Source: Arsenophonus sp031446145 (GTDB lineage Bacteria; Pseudomonadota; Gammaproteobacteria; Enterobacterales; Enterobacteriaceae). From it: 64,000 nt of DNA. Under the pieces are notes generated by a model. It was not told where the DNA came from and made no database searches. It saw only the letters and a list, made by a program, of their open reading frames with translations. Shown in pieces: positions 10,749 through 20,356 of the stretch. The DNA lies in contig CP132903.1 of NCBI GenBank assembly GCA_031446145.1, positions 868,001 to 932,000 of the forward strand, given 5' to 3'. The translations under genes and the position numbers were made by a program. Every line of letters starts with the position of its first letter. Positions within the stretch are counted from its first letter, which is position 1.

Positions 10749-11267
10749 TTAAAATCTTTTGATATCTTGAAATAAACCAACTTTTAAATCTTCTGCTGTA
10801 TAAATACGTTTAACGTCAACTAATACTTCACCATCAGCTACCCCCATCATTAATTTTCTTTTAATAATACGTTTTAAATGTATACGATAAGTAACTTTTT
10901 GTGCAGTAGGTAAAATTTGTCCAGTAAATTTTACTTCGCCTACACCTAACGCGCGACCTTTACCTTTCCCCCCTAACCATCCTAAATAAAAACCGATGAG
11001 TTGCCACATTGCATCAAGTCCTAAACAACCTGGCATCACTGGATCATTTATAAAATGACAATTAAAAAACCATAAATTTGGATGAATATCTAGTTCAGCT
11101 TCAATATAACCCTTATTAAAATATCCATCTCTTTCTGTCATTTTTACAATACGATCCATCATTAACATATTACCAGAAGGTAATTGTGGTCCATATCCAT
11201 CAAATAATTCGCCTCTGCCAGAAGCATTTAAATCTTCTTTATTATAAGAACTTTTCTTATGAATCAT
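10749..11267 (-). CDS. fabA: 3-hydroxydecanoyl-ACP dehydratase/isomerase
   Basis: FabA dehydrates 3-hydroxyacyl-ACP and isomerises trans-2-decenoyl-ACP to the cis-3 form, the entry to unsaturated fatty acids in type II synthesis. It is 172 residues, exactly the E. coli length, and close throughout. The active-site His near residue 71 lies in FFNCHFINDPVMPG and the Asp near residue 85 in GCLGLDAMWQ. The hotdog-fold block GRALGVGEVKFTGQ is intact. FabB, which must extend the product, is not in this window. Conservation is high for this genome, consistent with membrane fluidity being essential. Confidence 0.96.
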   Translation of the reverse strand: MIHKKSSYNKEDLNASGRGELFDGYGPQLPSGNMLMMDRIVKMTERDGYFNKGYIEAELDIHPNLWFFNCHFINDPVMPGCLGLDAMWQLIGFYLGWLGGKGKGRALGVGEVKFTGQILPTAQKVTYRIHLKRIIKRKLMMGVADGEVLVDVKRIYTAEDLKVGLFQDIKRF

Positions 11268-12800
11268 ATTATAAATATAGCCTTTTTGAAAAAATAAAAC
11301 TAAATAATAGATTACAGTTGCAGAGTGAACAACTTTAATCAGTATTTTATGAAAATTAACCTATTTTATAAATTTCACAAATTTTGATTTGTGCTTTTCT
11401 AAAAATTTCATCATGTGAAATATTAAAAATTAAATACTGAAAATAAAATTTCTATTTTTAGAAAAATACAGATTGTATTTTAAAATTAAAAATAAATTAT
11501 AATTAAGTGTGCATAATTTTTATGCTTTTTAATAATTACTATTTTTTATAATTTTAATATAAAATTAAATATATTAAAGAAATTTATTAAAATATCATAA
11601 CATAAAAATATTCTTATTAAAATCATCAATAATAATTACAATATTAAGGTTAATATAATCTGTTTTTAATTTAAAAAGTATTATTTTTATTATAAATATA
11701 TGCAATACAAATAAATTATTTATTATAATAATTGAGTATATTATATATTTTTTATTAAAAAAATGATTTTTTATCATATCAAGTAAAAATATTTTTTTAA
11801 AAATTCATTAATTTTTAAAAATTACATTAACAATATATATTGTTTTTAAAATATAAATATTAATTATGATTTTTAATCAATTAATAATTTAAAAATTCAA
11901 TTTTAAATAAATCACTTTATTTATTTTTTCAAAAAAATTTCTTATGATTTATTTTAAATTTTAGATATCAAACTAGAAAATGTATTTTTAAATTGAAAAT
12001 AACATGTATCATTACAAAATTATAAAAATAAAAATATTTTTATAAATATTTAAAAATAAAATATAAATCAACGTGTCAATAATGATAAATATATTTATTA
12101 TTATACTTAAATTAAAAAATAATATATCTATTATACTATATAATAAATATTTTAAGAAAATAAATATTTTTTAAAAATATATTTATTAATGATATACTTT
12201 AATTATCAATTTTTATTTTTTTTATTGCATTAATTTTTCAAATAAACAAACTTTTTTATTGATCATAAAATTATATGATTTTCTCAGTTATTAATTGAAT
12301 GTATAAAAATTTTTATATAGATTGTAATATTGATAGTATTTTTTAAAAAAATATTTGTATATTTAGAATCAAAATAAAAAACACAAAAGAAAAATTAATA
12401 TTGCACATAATTATTAAATCATTCATAAAGTTAATATTATCTAATTAAAATTATAGTTAACATAATAAAAATAATATCAAAAAGTATTTTTTATAATCTA
12501 ATAATATTAACTTTATGTTTATTATTTTTAATAGATTTATAAAAACATTATGAGTAATTGATATGATATTAATTATTTTAATCACAAAGATATCTTTAAT
12601 ATAAAAACATTTTTTTTAATTTAGTAAATATTACTTAAAGTAAGTTTTTAGTGTAAACATTAATAATTCTATAATAACATATAGTATTTTTTATTTATAA
12701 AAAATTATTAATTATTCGTCTTGCAAATAATAAAAAAAACGTTATCATATAATCATTAAAAATTTGCATAATTCATAATTAATTTAGATAACTTTACGAG
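11268..12800. other. 1.5-kb gene-free stretch
   Basis: One of the longest empty stretches, almost pure A/T with short chance frames (for example 11595-11777) that resemble nothing and have tract-like composition. The sequence just before tRNA-Lys must carry its promoter. A TTGCAA at 12721 and TATAAT at 12748 are present, but their 21-base spacing is poor. Confidence 0.55.
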
Positions 12801-12873
12801 GGGTCGTTAGCTCAGTCGGTAGAGCAGTTGACTTTTAATCAATTGGTCACAGGTTCGAATCCTGTACGACCCA
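12801..12873 (+). tRNA. tRNA-Lys (anticodon TTT)
   Basis: Nearly identical to E. coli tRNA-Lys. The acceptor stem GGGTCGT pairs with ACGACCC. The D-arm is TAGCTCAGTCGGTAGAGCA, the anticodon loop CTTTTAA, the T-arm GGTTCGAATCC, and the discriminator is A. The 3' CCA is not encoded (TTA follows), so it must be added by the CCA enzyme. In E. coli a lysine/valine tRNA cluster sits just before nadA-pnuC; here one copy remains directly before pnuC. Confidence 0.97.
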
Positions 12874-13075
12874 TTACATAAAAATATTTTTAGAAATATC
12901 AATATTTTAAAATAAAAAATAAATTAAAAATTACATATAAATTTAAAAAATTCATAACGTATGAAAAAAATAGTTTTAAAATTATTTTTTTAGCAGAAAC
13001 ATAATTTTTAAAAATTTTTTTTATATAATATTTTTAATAAATATTATATATAAATAAATAATCATTAATATAAAT

Positions 13076-13813
13076 ATGTTTGGAATAGATTTTTTTAATA
13101 CTAACAACACTATGCTTAGTATTGTAACTGCAAACAAAAATTATAATTTATCTTATATTGAAGCTGTAGGAACAGTCAGCGGATTTTTGTGTGTTTGGTT
13201 TGCAAGTCAAGAAAAAAATATCAATTATTTTTTTGGATTAATAAATGTTACATGTTTTGCTATTATTTTTTTTCAAATTCAATTGTATGCTAGCTTACTA
13301 TTACAAATTTTCTTTTTTATAACAAATATATATGGATGGTATGCTTGGAGTAAAGTAAGTTCTTTTGATAAAAAAACTCTAAAAATTCGGTGGATGTCTT
13401 TTCAGAAAAAAATATTAGTTTCATTAATCACAATTATAACAATTATATTATTAAGTTTTAATATCGATAAAACATTTATTTTTTTATCTAATCTAACTAT
13501 AAAAATATTATGCTTATTTAATATTTCTTTGAAACCAATACAAATAAAACCTGATCAATTTCCTTTTTTAGATTCAATGATTACAATTTTATCGATTATT
13601 GCTATGATATTAATGACACGTAAATATGTTGAAAATTGGTTATTATGGATTATTATTAATATTCTTAGCGTTTTTCTTTTTTATTTTCAAGATATGTTAG
13701 CTATTACCTTGGAATACTTAATTTTACTTATTTTTTCAATCCATGGTTTTTATTATTGGCGTCAATTAGCTCTCAAAAGCAATTTAATTTTTTTTAAAAA
13801 AAATAAATTCTGA
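13076..13813 (+). CDS. pnuC: nicotinamide riboside transporter PnuC
   Basis: PnuC is an inner-membrane facilitator that lets nicotinamide riboside enter, where phosphorylation traps it for NAD synthesis. The 245-residue protein (E. coli 239) matches along its whole length: SYIEAVGTVSGFLCVW, then the family signature with FFGLINVT, FFQIQLYASLLLQ and YGWYAW, and C-terminal MILMTRKYVENWLLW. Seven or so hydrophobic segments are visible. In E. coli nadA lies immediately upstream; it is missing here, so de novo quinolinate synthesis is not supported from this locus. Related PnuT/PnuX carriers take thiamine or other vitamins, but the YVENW and INVT motifs and the synteny favour PnuC. The NR kinase NadR is not in the window. 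Confidence 0.92.
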   Translation: MFGIDFFNTNNTMLSIVTANKNYNLSYIEAVGTVSGFLCVWFASQEKNINYFFGLINVTCFAIIFFQIQLYASLLLQIFFFITNIYGWYAWSKVSSFDKKTLKIRWMSFQKKILVSLITIITIILLSFNIDKTFIFLSNLTIKILCLFNISLKPIQIKPDQFPFLDSMITILSIIAMILMTRKYVENWLLWIIINILSVFLFYFQDMLAITLEYLILLIFSIHGFYYWRQLALKSNLIFFKKNKF

Positions 13814-14024
13814 TTACAATAAAGTACACTAATTTAATTAATTAAAATTTTTATATAAAATAAATTATTAATTATTTTAAATAAAATATTTTTATAAAAA
13901 TATTTATTATTAAAATATCATACATAATAATACTATTTGTAATAAAATGACATTTATTTAAATATTATATTTGAATAATTTATATAATTTCAGATATTTA
14001 TATATTATTAATAAATAAAAAATA

Positions 14025-14714
14025 TCATAAAAAATATTTACCAGAAATTATATTTGTATTAAATTTATAGATAATAGGGACAGCATTCAAAATATCAAAT
14101 TTAAGAATTTCATCTTCAGTCATATTATTTAAATGTTTTATTAATGCACGTAATGAATTACCATGCGCAACAATGATTATTCTTTCGCCTTTTTTTAATC
14201 TTTTTTTAATGACATTTTCCCAATATGGAATTACACGTTTTGCTGTATGAGCTAAACTTTCAGAAATAGGTATCTGCGATGAATTCAAATGCACATAGCG
14301 AGGATCATTTCCAGGATAACGCGGATCATTTTTTGTTAATTCCGGTGGTGCAACATTAAAACTCCGACGCCATAATTTTACTTGTTCATCACCATATTTT
14401 CTAGCAGTTTCTTCTTTATTTAACCCTTCTAATGCACCATAATGACGTTCATTTAAAACCCAATTTTTTTCAACTGGGATCCAGTATTGATCTATTTGAT
14501 TTAAAATTTCCCATAATGTATGAATAGCACGTTTTAAAACTGATGTATATGCATAATCAAAAATAAAACCCTTTTTTTTCAAAAGTTGACCTACTTTTTT
14601 TGCTTCTTTATAACCTTGATGAGATAATTCAATATCAGCCCATCCAGTAAATTTATTCTCTTTATTCCATATACTTTCACCGTGTCTTATGAGTACCAAA
14701 TTAGTAGATGTCAT
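14025..14714 (-). CDS. gpmA: 2,3-bisphosphoglycerate-dependent phosphoglycerate mutase
   Basis: GpmA interconverts 3- and 2-phosphoglycerate in glycolysis through a phospho-histidine. LIRHGES (catalytic His near residue 11), FTGWADIELS, NERHYGALEGLNKEETA and VAHGNSLRALIKHL (second His near 184) are all present. At 229 residues it is about 20 shorter than the E. coli enzyme (250). It ends soon after the core beta-strand, losing the flexible C-terminal tail that closes over the active site. A GGAAG site precedes the start. It keeps the backbone order pnuC-(aroG)-gpmA with aroG gone. Confidence 0.95.
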   Translation of the reverse strand: MTSTNLVLIRHGESIWNKENKFTGWADIELSHQGYKEAKKVGQLLKKKGFIFDYAYTSVLKRAIHTLWEILNQIDQYWIPVEKNWVLNERHYGALEGLNKEETARKYGDEQVKLWRRSFNVAPPELTKNDPRYPGNDPRYVHLNSSQIPISESLAHTAKRVIPYWENVIKKRLKKGERIIIVAHGNSLRALIKHLNNMTEDEILKFDILNAVPIIYKFNTNIISGKYFL

Positions 14715-15125
14715 ATTTTAACTTCCTATTTACAACAGTAAAATTATTTATTAAAAATAAATTATAATATAGTTTTGCATGACATTATCAATGTAAATGT
14801 ATTCATAGATTTATCTAATATTAAAAAATATACATAAATTATACAATAAATATATAAAATTTTTTTCATATAAAATAATTTATAATTAATTGCATGTATT
14901 ATAATAAAAAAATATAGTATATGATCTAATAAAATAATATTATTTATGTACAACATATTATATTAAATTTTATTTATTTAAAATAACATAAATTTATTTA
15001 AAAAAATAATTACACATATAACTATTAATAAAAAGTTTTTATTTTATAGTAATTGTTTTTTATGTACTAAATCTCTATTTTTTCTAATTTTAAAAATAAA
15101 AATATATAAAATATAATAAAAAATT
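14715..15125. other. AT-rich gap before sdaC
   Basis: No recognisable gene. A short frame at 14762-14956 is compositional noise. Confidence 0.5.
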
Positions 15126-16436
15126 TTATAAAAATAATTTGCACACTGTAGATAAAATACTAATTATGCCAACAACTACAACAAATAGATTACTAAAATT
15201 ACCAGAATATTTATTCATAACAGATATTTTTCTAATTGCATACATTGGCATAATAAATAATAAAATAGTAATAATCGGTCCACCAAAATTTTCTATGATA
15301 TTTAAAATATTTGGATTTAATGTTGATACTAACCAAATGGTAATTAACATAAAAATAACAGTAATCATATTTGTTTTTTTTTTGTTAATTTCTTTTCCCT
15401 GCACACGATATATTTTATTAATTAAAGAATTAAAACCTTCACGAGCACCAAGATAATGTCCAAAAAACGATTTAATAATTGCAACAAACGCAATAAATGA
15501 CGAAGCATATCTAATCAAAGGTTGATCAAAATATATAGATAAATAATCCAAAACACTTATATTATCAGATTTTGCTTTTAAAAGATCAACAGGGGATAAT
15601 GTAAACATACAACTAAACACAAAAAAAATTACTGTTAAAACCATTAACATATGTGCTACAAATAAAATTTTTGAAGATTTTTGATCAGCAAAATCACCAT
15701 ATTTCTTACGATTAGCTACTACAAATGTAGAAATAATTGGTGAATGATTAAACGCAAAAACTGTTATAGGAATTGTAAAACAAACTGCAAGTATTATACT
15801 TTTATTATTATCAGCATTATATATATTAATTTCTGAAAATGAAATATTTTTTAATACAGCTATATGCCAATATGGAATCATATACAATGAAAATAAAACA
15901 AGCATAATAATAAAAAAAAATCCTAAAATACTTATTCTTTTTATTATATATTTTTCACCTAAAGTAACTATACTAATAATACTACCAATAAGAAGTAAAG
16001 ATAACAACCAACGGGGGGGGTGGGGGTATCCAAGTAATTGGACAATAAAATATTCAACATTATTAGTAATAGAAATACCATATACTAATAAAATTGGATA
16101 AATAGAAAAAAAATAAAGAATTGTAACTAAATTACCAGAAAAAAAACCAAAATATTCTTCAGCTACTTGAGTAATATCATTATCGAGTCTCGAACTAGAT
16201 AGTATAAAACGAGCTAGTCCACGATGAGAAAAAAATACCATTGGAAATGATAATAATGTCATTAATATTACTGGCAAAAATCCATTTATACCAATATTAA
16301 TAGGCAAAAAAAGTATACCAGCACCAATTGCTGTTCCATATAAACTTAAGATCCAAAAAACATCATGTTTATGCCAATTTTGTATATATTGATTGTTGTA
16401 TGTTGAACTTATAAAAGGAATTCTTTTTGTATTCAT
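15126..16436 (-). CDS. sdaC: serine/proton symporter of the SdaC family
   Basis: A 436-residue, eleven-segment amino-acid permease of the HAAAP/SdaC-TdcC group, which imports serine (TdcC: threonine and serine) with protons. It follows E. coli SdaC (429) very closely: SLYGTAIGAGILFLPINIG, FFSHRGLARFIL, FNHSPIIS, KSFFGHYLGAREGFN and FGGPIITILLF. TdcC is the main alternative, but the match is better to SdaC. Near residue 140 the coding strand holds runs of C giving Tyr-Pro-His-Pro-Pro-Arg; on the plus strand this is G8-T-G5 at 16013-16026, odd in such AT-rich DNA. No serine deaminase gene adjoins it, so imported serine may feed GlyA and protein synthesis (inference). Confidence 0.88.
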   Translation of the reverse strand: MNTKRIPFISSTYNNQYIQNWHKHDVFWILSLYGTAIGAGILFLPINIGINGFLPVILMTLLSFPMVFFSHRGLARFILSSSRLDNDITQVAEEYFGFFSGNLVTILYFFSIYPILLVYGISITNNVEYFIVQLLGYPHPPRWLLSLLLIGSIISIVTLGEKYIIKRISILGFFFIIMLVLFSLYMIPYWHIAVLKNISFSEINIYNADNNKSIILAVCFTIPITVFAFNHSPIISTFVVANRKKYGDFADQKSSKILFVAHMLMVLTVIFFVFSCMFTLSPVDLLKAKSDNISVLDYLSIYFDQPLIRYASSFIAFVAIIKSFFGHYLGAREGFNSLINKIYRVQGKEINKKKTNMITVIFMLITIWLVSTLNPNILNIIENFGGPIITILLFIMPMYAIRKISVMNKYSGNFSNLFVVVVGIISILSTVCKLFL

Positions 16437-16927
16437 AATAATCTCTACAATACATTTAATATATAATAGATTAGAAAAAATAATTTATCATAAATATAAA
16501 CATATCTCTTTGTATACATTAAGCATGTTTTATAAAATTTATTTCAATGAATTTTTTATTAAATTCTGTTATAGATTCTTGATAATTTTATTATATAGTA
16601 ATTTATATCTCATATAGTCAATATTTTTTAAAAGCTATCTCTAAAATCGAAATCAAATTTAAAAAAAACGTTTTTATAAGAAGCATAACAAATTATTAAT
16701 TTTATTTTATCTAAAATATCTACTCTATTTTAGACAAAAAATATAGTTTTTATTTATGATGATATTTTTTGATAAAATTATTTTTTTATATTAATTATAA
16801 TACACATTTTTTTTAAAAAAGATTTAAATCTTAAACCTAATTTTTTTAAAATATTTCTAAATCAAACATATAGTTAAAATACTAAATTGTATTTTTAAAA
16901 ATGAATATGATTTAAAAGAATCTCAAA
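16437..16927. other. AT-rich gap
   Basis: No gene recognised. The short plus-strand frame at 16393-16617 overlaps sdaC antisense and resembles nothing. Confidence 0.5.
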
Positions 16928-17506
16928 TCAAGAGAAAAACTGACACAGTTTAATGATACATGGTAAGATTTTATATCTACCAACTGAATAAAATAATTGA
17001 CTTATCCAACAAGCCATCATAGACAATATGAAAGCACCTAACATATCAAGAGGCCAATGTATACATAAAAAAATTCTAGCTCCAGCAATCATAAAAGATT
17101 TTATAAATAATAATAATCCTATCCAATTCTTCTTAAACCAAAACAAAAAACTAAAAGAAATAGTAAAAGCTACAATCCCATGATTACTAGGAAATGATGG
17201 TGTCTCTTTATGTATAAGTAAATGTTTACATGTAATGATCACAAAAGGTCGTTCTTGAGAAAAAATTATCCCGATAATCCAAGACATTAATAAAGAAATA
17301 ATAATAGCAATAAAAGTTTTATAAACAAATATCATGCGAATAATGATTTTCTTTTTTAAACCACAAAACCAATATAAAATAGCGCAAAAGAAAAATATAA
17401 AAATTAGTTGATTAGCAAGAAAAAAAACAAATTTCAATACTATACCAGACATTATTGGTATAGAAGTTATTAAATGAAATAAATTTAAATTAAGATCATT
17501 TAACAC
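16928..17506 (-). CDS. ybjG: undecaprenyl-diphosphate phosphatase YbjG (PAP2 family)
   Basis: A membrane PAP2 phosphatase of the YbjG/BcrC type, which recycles undecaprenyl pyrophosphate to the monophosphate carrier needed for peptidoglycan and other envelope polymers. The 192-residue protein (E. coli 198) opens with LNDLNLNLFHLI, like E. coli LENLNLSLFSLI. The three PAP2 motifs are recognisable: SQERPFV, PSFPSNHG (with the catalytic His) and ARIFLCIHWPLDM. About five hydrophobic segments are seen. Its neighbours grxA and art genes lie in the same part of the E. coli map. If bacA is lost elsewhere this could be the sole enzyme for the step; that cannot be seen here. Confidence 0.88.
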   Translation of the reverse strand: MLNDLNLNLFHLITSIPIMSGIVLKFVFFLANQLIFIFFFCAILYWFCGLKKKIIIRMIFVYKTFIAIIISLLMSWIIGIIFSQERPFVIITCKHLLIHKETPSFPSNHGIVAFTISFSFLFWFKKNWIGLLLFIKSFMIAGARIFLCIHWPLDMLGAFILSMMACWISQLFYSVGRYKILPCIIKLCQFFS

Positions 17507-17708
17507 AATAGAAAGGTTGTTATTAGTGTGTGCAATAAATTTAAACTATTTTAGTAAAAGATTTGAATTAAAAATGTTGTTTAGAGCATTTTTTAATTAC
17601 ATTTTTTATTTTTAACATGAATATTTTTTAGTTATTTTTTTTAAAAAAATCAAGGTTAAAATTTTATAAAAAATGCACAAATATATTTTGCAAAAAAAAA
17701 ATATCAAA

Positions 17709-17966
17709 TCAAAATAATAAATGTTCTTTAGTATATTTTTCAAATTCTGTAAAACCACCAATATATTTTCCATCAAGAAAAATTTGAGGTACTGTTTTAA
17801 CTATTTTACCTGCTTTTTTGCTTAAATCATTTTTAGTTATATTTTCAACTTCAATGTCAATATAGCTATAATGAAAATCATTAAGTGTATTTTTTAATTT
17901 TTCGGCTATCATCTTTGATGAAATACAGTACGGGCACCCAGCACGCCCAAAAATAAGAAGAAACAT
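17709..17966 (-). CDS. grxA: glutaredoxin 1
   Basis: An 85-residue glutaredoxin, the same length as E. coli GrxA and clearly aligned to it: IFGRAGCPYC near residues 6-14 with the redox CPYC, TVPQIFLDGKYIGG (cis-Pro and glutathione-binding region) and a C-terminal EFEKYTKEHL helix. It uses glutathione to reduce ribonucleotide reductase and mixed disulphides in the cytoplasm. A plausible AAGGA-like site precedes the start. It is monocistronic here, with artM downstream on the same strand. Confidence 0.95.
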   Translation of the reverse strand: MFLLIFGRAGCPYCISSKMIAEKLKNTLNDFHYSYIDIEVENITKNDLSKKAGKIVKTVPQIFLDGKYIGGFTEFEKYTKEHLLF

Positions 17967-18155
17967 TTTTTTCCTTTATTTTTAATAAAAATAAATAATA
18001 TTCTAGATGATCAAAAAAATATATGATTAATTGTATTAATTAATATACAGATAAATATTCTATCAGAATTTAAAATTAAAACAAAATAAATTTAAAAAAT
18101 TAAAAATTTTTAAGATCACAAAAATTGTTTTTTAATATCATATATTAAAAATTTT

Positions 18156-18842
18156 TTAATAAATATTTTTTTTATATGATGCTCTCTCAAAAGATAACAT
18201 GTATTGTGATAATTGATGTATTAATAAAGCAAAAATACTATTACAAAATAAATAAATGATCCCTGCTGCAATAAATATATCAATATTGTAAGTTTGACTA
18301 AAAATTTGTTGGCTATATCCCATTATTTCTAATAATGTTATAGTACTAGCTAATCCAGTACTTTTAAAAACAAGCATAACTTCATTACCATAGGATAATA
18401 TGATCCGTTTAAAAACATAAGGCAAAATAATTTTTAAAGATTGATAATGTGATAAACCTAATGCTTGACAAGATTGCCATATAATATTATCTATTGATTT
18501 TAATGCACCATGAAATAATAATGTACAGTAAGCTGCGCTATTAAGCGATAATGCTGTCATAGCACAAACCCACGGTGAGGAAATTAAGTACCATAATGTA
18601 TCATATGCTTTCAAAAAAGAAAATTGATTAGGTCCATAATAAAAAAGAAAAAATTGAACTAGTAAAGGAGTACCTGTAAATATAGTAATATAACCTAAAA
18701 TAAAAACAGAAATAAATTTTATTTTCAAAGATAAAATAATAGTAAAAAATAACGATAAAAACAATCCAATTAACAATGCAAAAAATGTTAAAGACAAACT
18801 TCTAGATAATCCTGGCAATAGAGAAATTATTAATTCGAACAT
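18156..18842 (-). CDS. artM: arginine ABC transporter permease ArtM
   Basis: One of two inner-membrane permeases of the arginine importer, last gene of artPIQM. It has 228 residues (E. coli 222) and about five membrane segments. TGTPLLVQFFLFYYG is the HisM/GlnP-type permease signature, and the EAA-loop region reads CQALGLSHYQSLKIILPY. Its start overlaps the end of artQ by 13 bases, suggesting translational coupling. ArtM and ArtQ form a heterodimer bound by two ArtP subunits. Confidence 0.92.
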   Translation of the reverse strand: MFELIISLLPGLSRSLSLTFFALLIGLFLSLFFTIILSLKIKFISVFILGYITIFTGTPLLVQFFLFYYGPNQFSFLKAYDTLWYLISSPWVCAMTALSLNSAAYCTLLFHGALKSIDNIIWQSCQALGLSHYQSLKIILPYVFKRIILSYGNEVMLVFKSTGLASTITLLEIMGYSQQIFSQTYNIDIFIAAGIIYLFCNSIFALLIHQLSQYMLSFERASYKKNIY

Positions 18843-19582
18843 TTTTTTGTTTTACCTGAAAAATTATTTTTGGATAATTCAATCCATCGTAAAATGTTTT
18901 TACTTATCACACTAATAACTAGGTAAATCAAAGCTACAATTAAATACCAAGTAAAAGGATCTTGAGTACGATTAATAATGTTTTTTGTTTGTAACATTAA
19001 ATCATTTACACTAATTAATGAAAGTAATGAAGTGTCTTTTAATAAGACCAACCATTGATTAGCTAATCCTGGTAGGGTATGACGCCATATTTGTGGAATA
19101 ATAAGACGCAAAAAAATCATATTTCTTGTAAGACCTAGTACTAAACCTGCTTCCCATTGACTAAATGGGATAATTTTTATTGCACATTTTAAAATTTGAG
19201 AAGTATAGGCTCCATACAATAATGAAAGAGAAAGAACGCCACAAAAAAAAGGAATAAGATCAAGCTCATATTTTTTTACAAATAAATATTCAGAATTAAT
19301 TTGAAAGATTTTTTTCCAGAAAAATAAATTTATTTCAATGCCATCATCTAATAAAATGACGATTTTTAATGTACCATAATAAACAAATAATATCACTAAT
19401 AATTCTGGTAAACCCCGAATTAAATTTACCCAACAAGATCCAAAAAATGCTACAACCCGACAGGGAAAATACTCCCAGGCTGCAAATAAGATACCTAATA
19501 TCAATCCTAACAACAAGGAGATAATGGACAAAGTAATGGTCATCCATGCAGCATTTATTAAAAATAAAAAATTATTCATCAC
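18830..19582 (-). CDS. artQ: arginine ABC transporter permease ArtQ
   Basis: Second membrane subunit of the arginine importer, 250 residues (E. coli 238). It shows the polar amino-acid permease motif NLIRGLPELLVILFVYYG, the helix AAYTSQILKCAI-like block and the ArtP-contacting loop EAGLVLGLTRNMIFLRLIIPQ. The extra length comes from an insertion of roughly 12 residues in the loop after the ILLDDGIEINLF segment. It starts 10 bases after the artI stop and overlaps artM, consistent with one operon. Confidence 0.92.
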   Translation of the reverse strand: MMNNFLFLINAAWMTITLSIISLLLGLILGILFAAWEYFPCRVVAFFGSCWVNLIRGLPELLVILFVYYGTLKIVILLDDGIEINLFFWKKIFQINSEYLFVKKYELDLIPFFCGVLSLSLLYGAYTSQILKCAIKIIPFSQWEAGLVLGLTRNMIFLRLIIPQIWRHTLPGLANQWLVLLKDTSLLSLISVNDLMLQTKNIINRTQDPFTWYLIVALIYLVISVISKNILRWIELSKNNFSGKTKKCSN

Positions 19583-19592
19583 TATAATTAAA

Positions 19593-20342
19593 TTACTTTT
19601 TTAACCATTTTTCATAAATAATGTCATAGGATCCATCTTTTTTAGCTTGTGTTATTGATGCATTTAATTTTTCAAGAAGAACTTTATTACCTTTGCGTAC
19701 AGCAATACCAAAACCACCAGAAAAATAATTTGGATCTTGTATCTTTTCACCTATCATAAACAATGATTGATCATTACTTTTTTTTAACCATTCGCTTATT
19801 ACATCAAAATCACCAAAAAAAGCATTTATCCTTTTATTTTGTAAATCTAAAATAGCTGTTTGGTAATGTTCATAAGGAATAATGTGCATATGTTTATATT
19901 TTTGCATAATATATTTTTGATGAGTAGTGCCATTTTGTACACCAATTTTTTTAATTTTTAAAAATAAAGATGTTTTATCAATTTCATACGCATTTAAAAT
20001 AAAAAAGGTTGCGAAATTATTGTAATATGGAATACTAAAATCAACTTGTTTTTTTCTTTCTGATGTAATGTCAATAGCTGAAATTAAAGCATCAAATCGT
20101 CGCATTTTTAAACTAGGTATTAAACTATCAAAAGATTGGTTAGTGAATGTACAAATTACATCAATTTTTTTACATATCATATTGGCAATATCAATATCAA
20201 AACCAATGATTCTGTTATTACTGTCAATTGATTCAAATGGTGGATAAGTTGCTTCAGTTGCAAATCGTATAATATCTTTTTGTGATGATAGTACTGATAA
20301 AGATAAAAAATATAAAACAAAAAACAAAAATTTTTTTTTCAT
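19593..20342 (-). CDS. artI: arginine ABC transporter periplasmic binding protein
   Basis: A periplasmic solute-binding protein of the amino-acid family 3 fold, 249 residues. A signal peptide is clear: MKKK, a hydrophobic stretch through about residue 20, then SSQKD. Mature motifs include IRFATEATYPPFE, IGFDIDIANMIC (family signature) and MRRFDALISAIDITSERKKQVDFS. It delivers arginine to ArtQM. By position between artP and artQ it is artI; the extra binding protein gene artJ of E. coli, normally after artM, is absent, so one receptor must suffice. Fine specificity among arginine, lysine and ornithine cannot be read from sequence. Confidence 0.9.
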   Translation of the reverse strand: MKKKFLFFVLYFLSLSVLSSQKDIIRFATEATYPPFESIDSNNRIIGFDIDIANMICKKIDVICTFTNQSFDSLIPSLKMRRFDALISAIDITSERKKQVDFSIPYYNNFATFFILNAYEIDKTSLFLKIKKIGVQNGTTHQKYIMQKYKHMHIIPYEHYQTAILDLQNKRINAFFGDFDVISEWLKKSNDQSLFMIGEKIQDPNYFSGGFGIAVRKGNKVLLEKLNASITQAKKDGSYDIIYEKWLKK

Positions 20343-20356
20343 TGTAAAATTCTTAA

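Noticed and set aside
11595..11777. Short Ile/Asn-rich frames in AT gaps (also 14762-14956, 21747-21938, 23727-23909, 62524-62706)
   Set aside because: Low complexity, no ribosome sites of note and no family resemblance; expected by chance in such AT-rich DNA.
12721..12753. TTGCAA ... TATAAT as tRNA-Lys promoter
   Set aside because: The spacing is 21 bases, outside the usual 16-18; not supported enough to call.
13076..13813. Thiamine (PnuT) rather than nicotinamide riboside transporter
   Set aside because: Sequence is close to E. coli PnuC across its length and position next to the tRNA-Lys/gpmA block matches pnuC.
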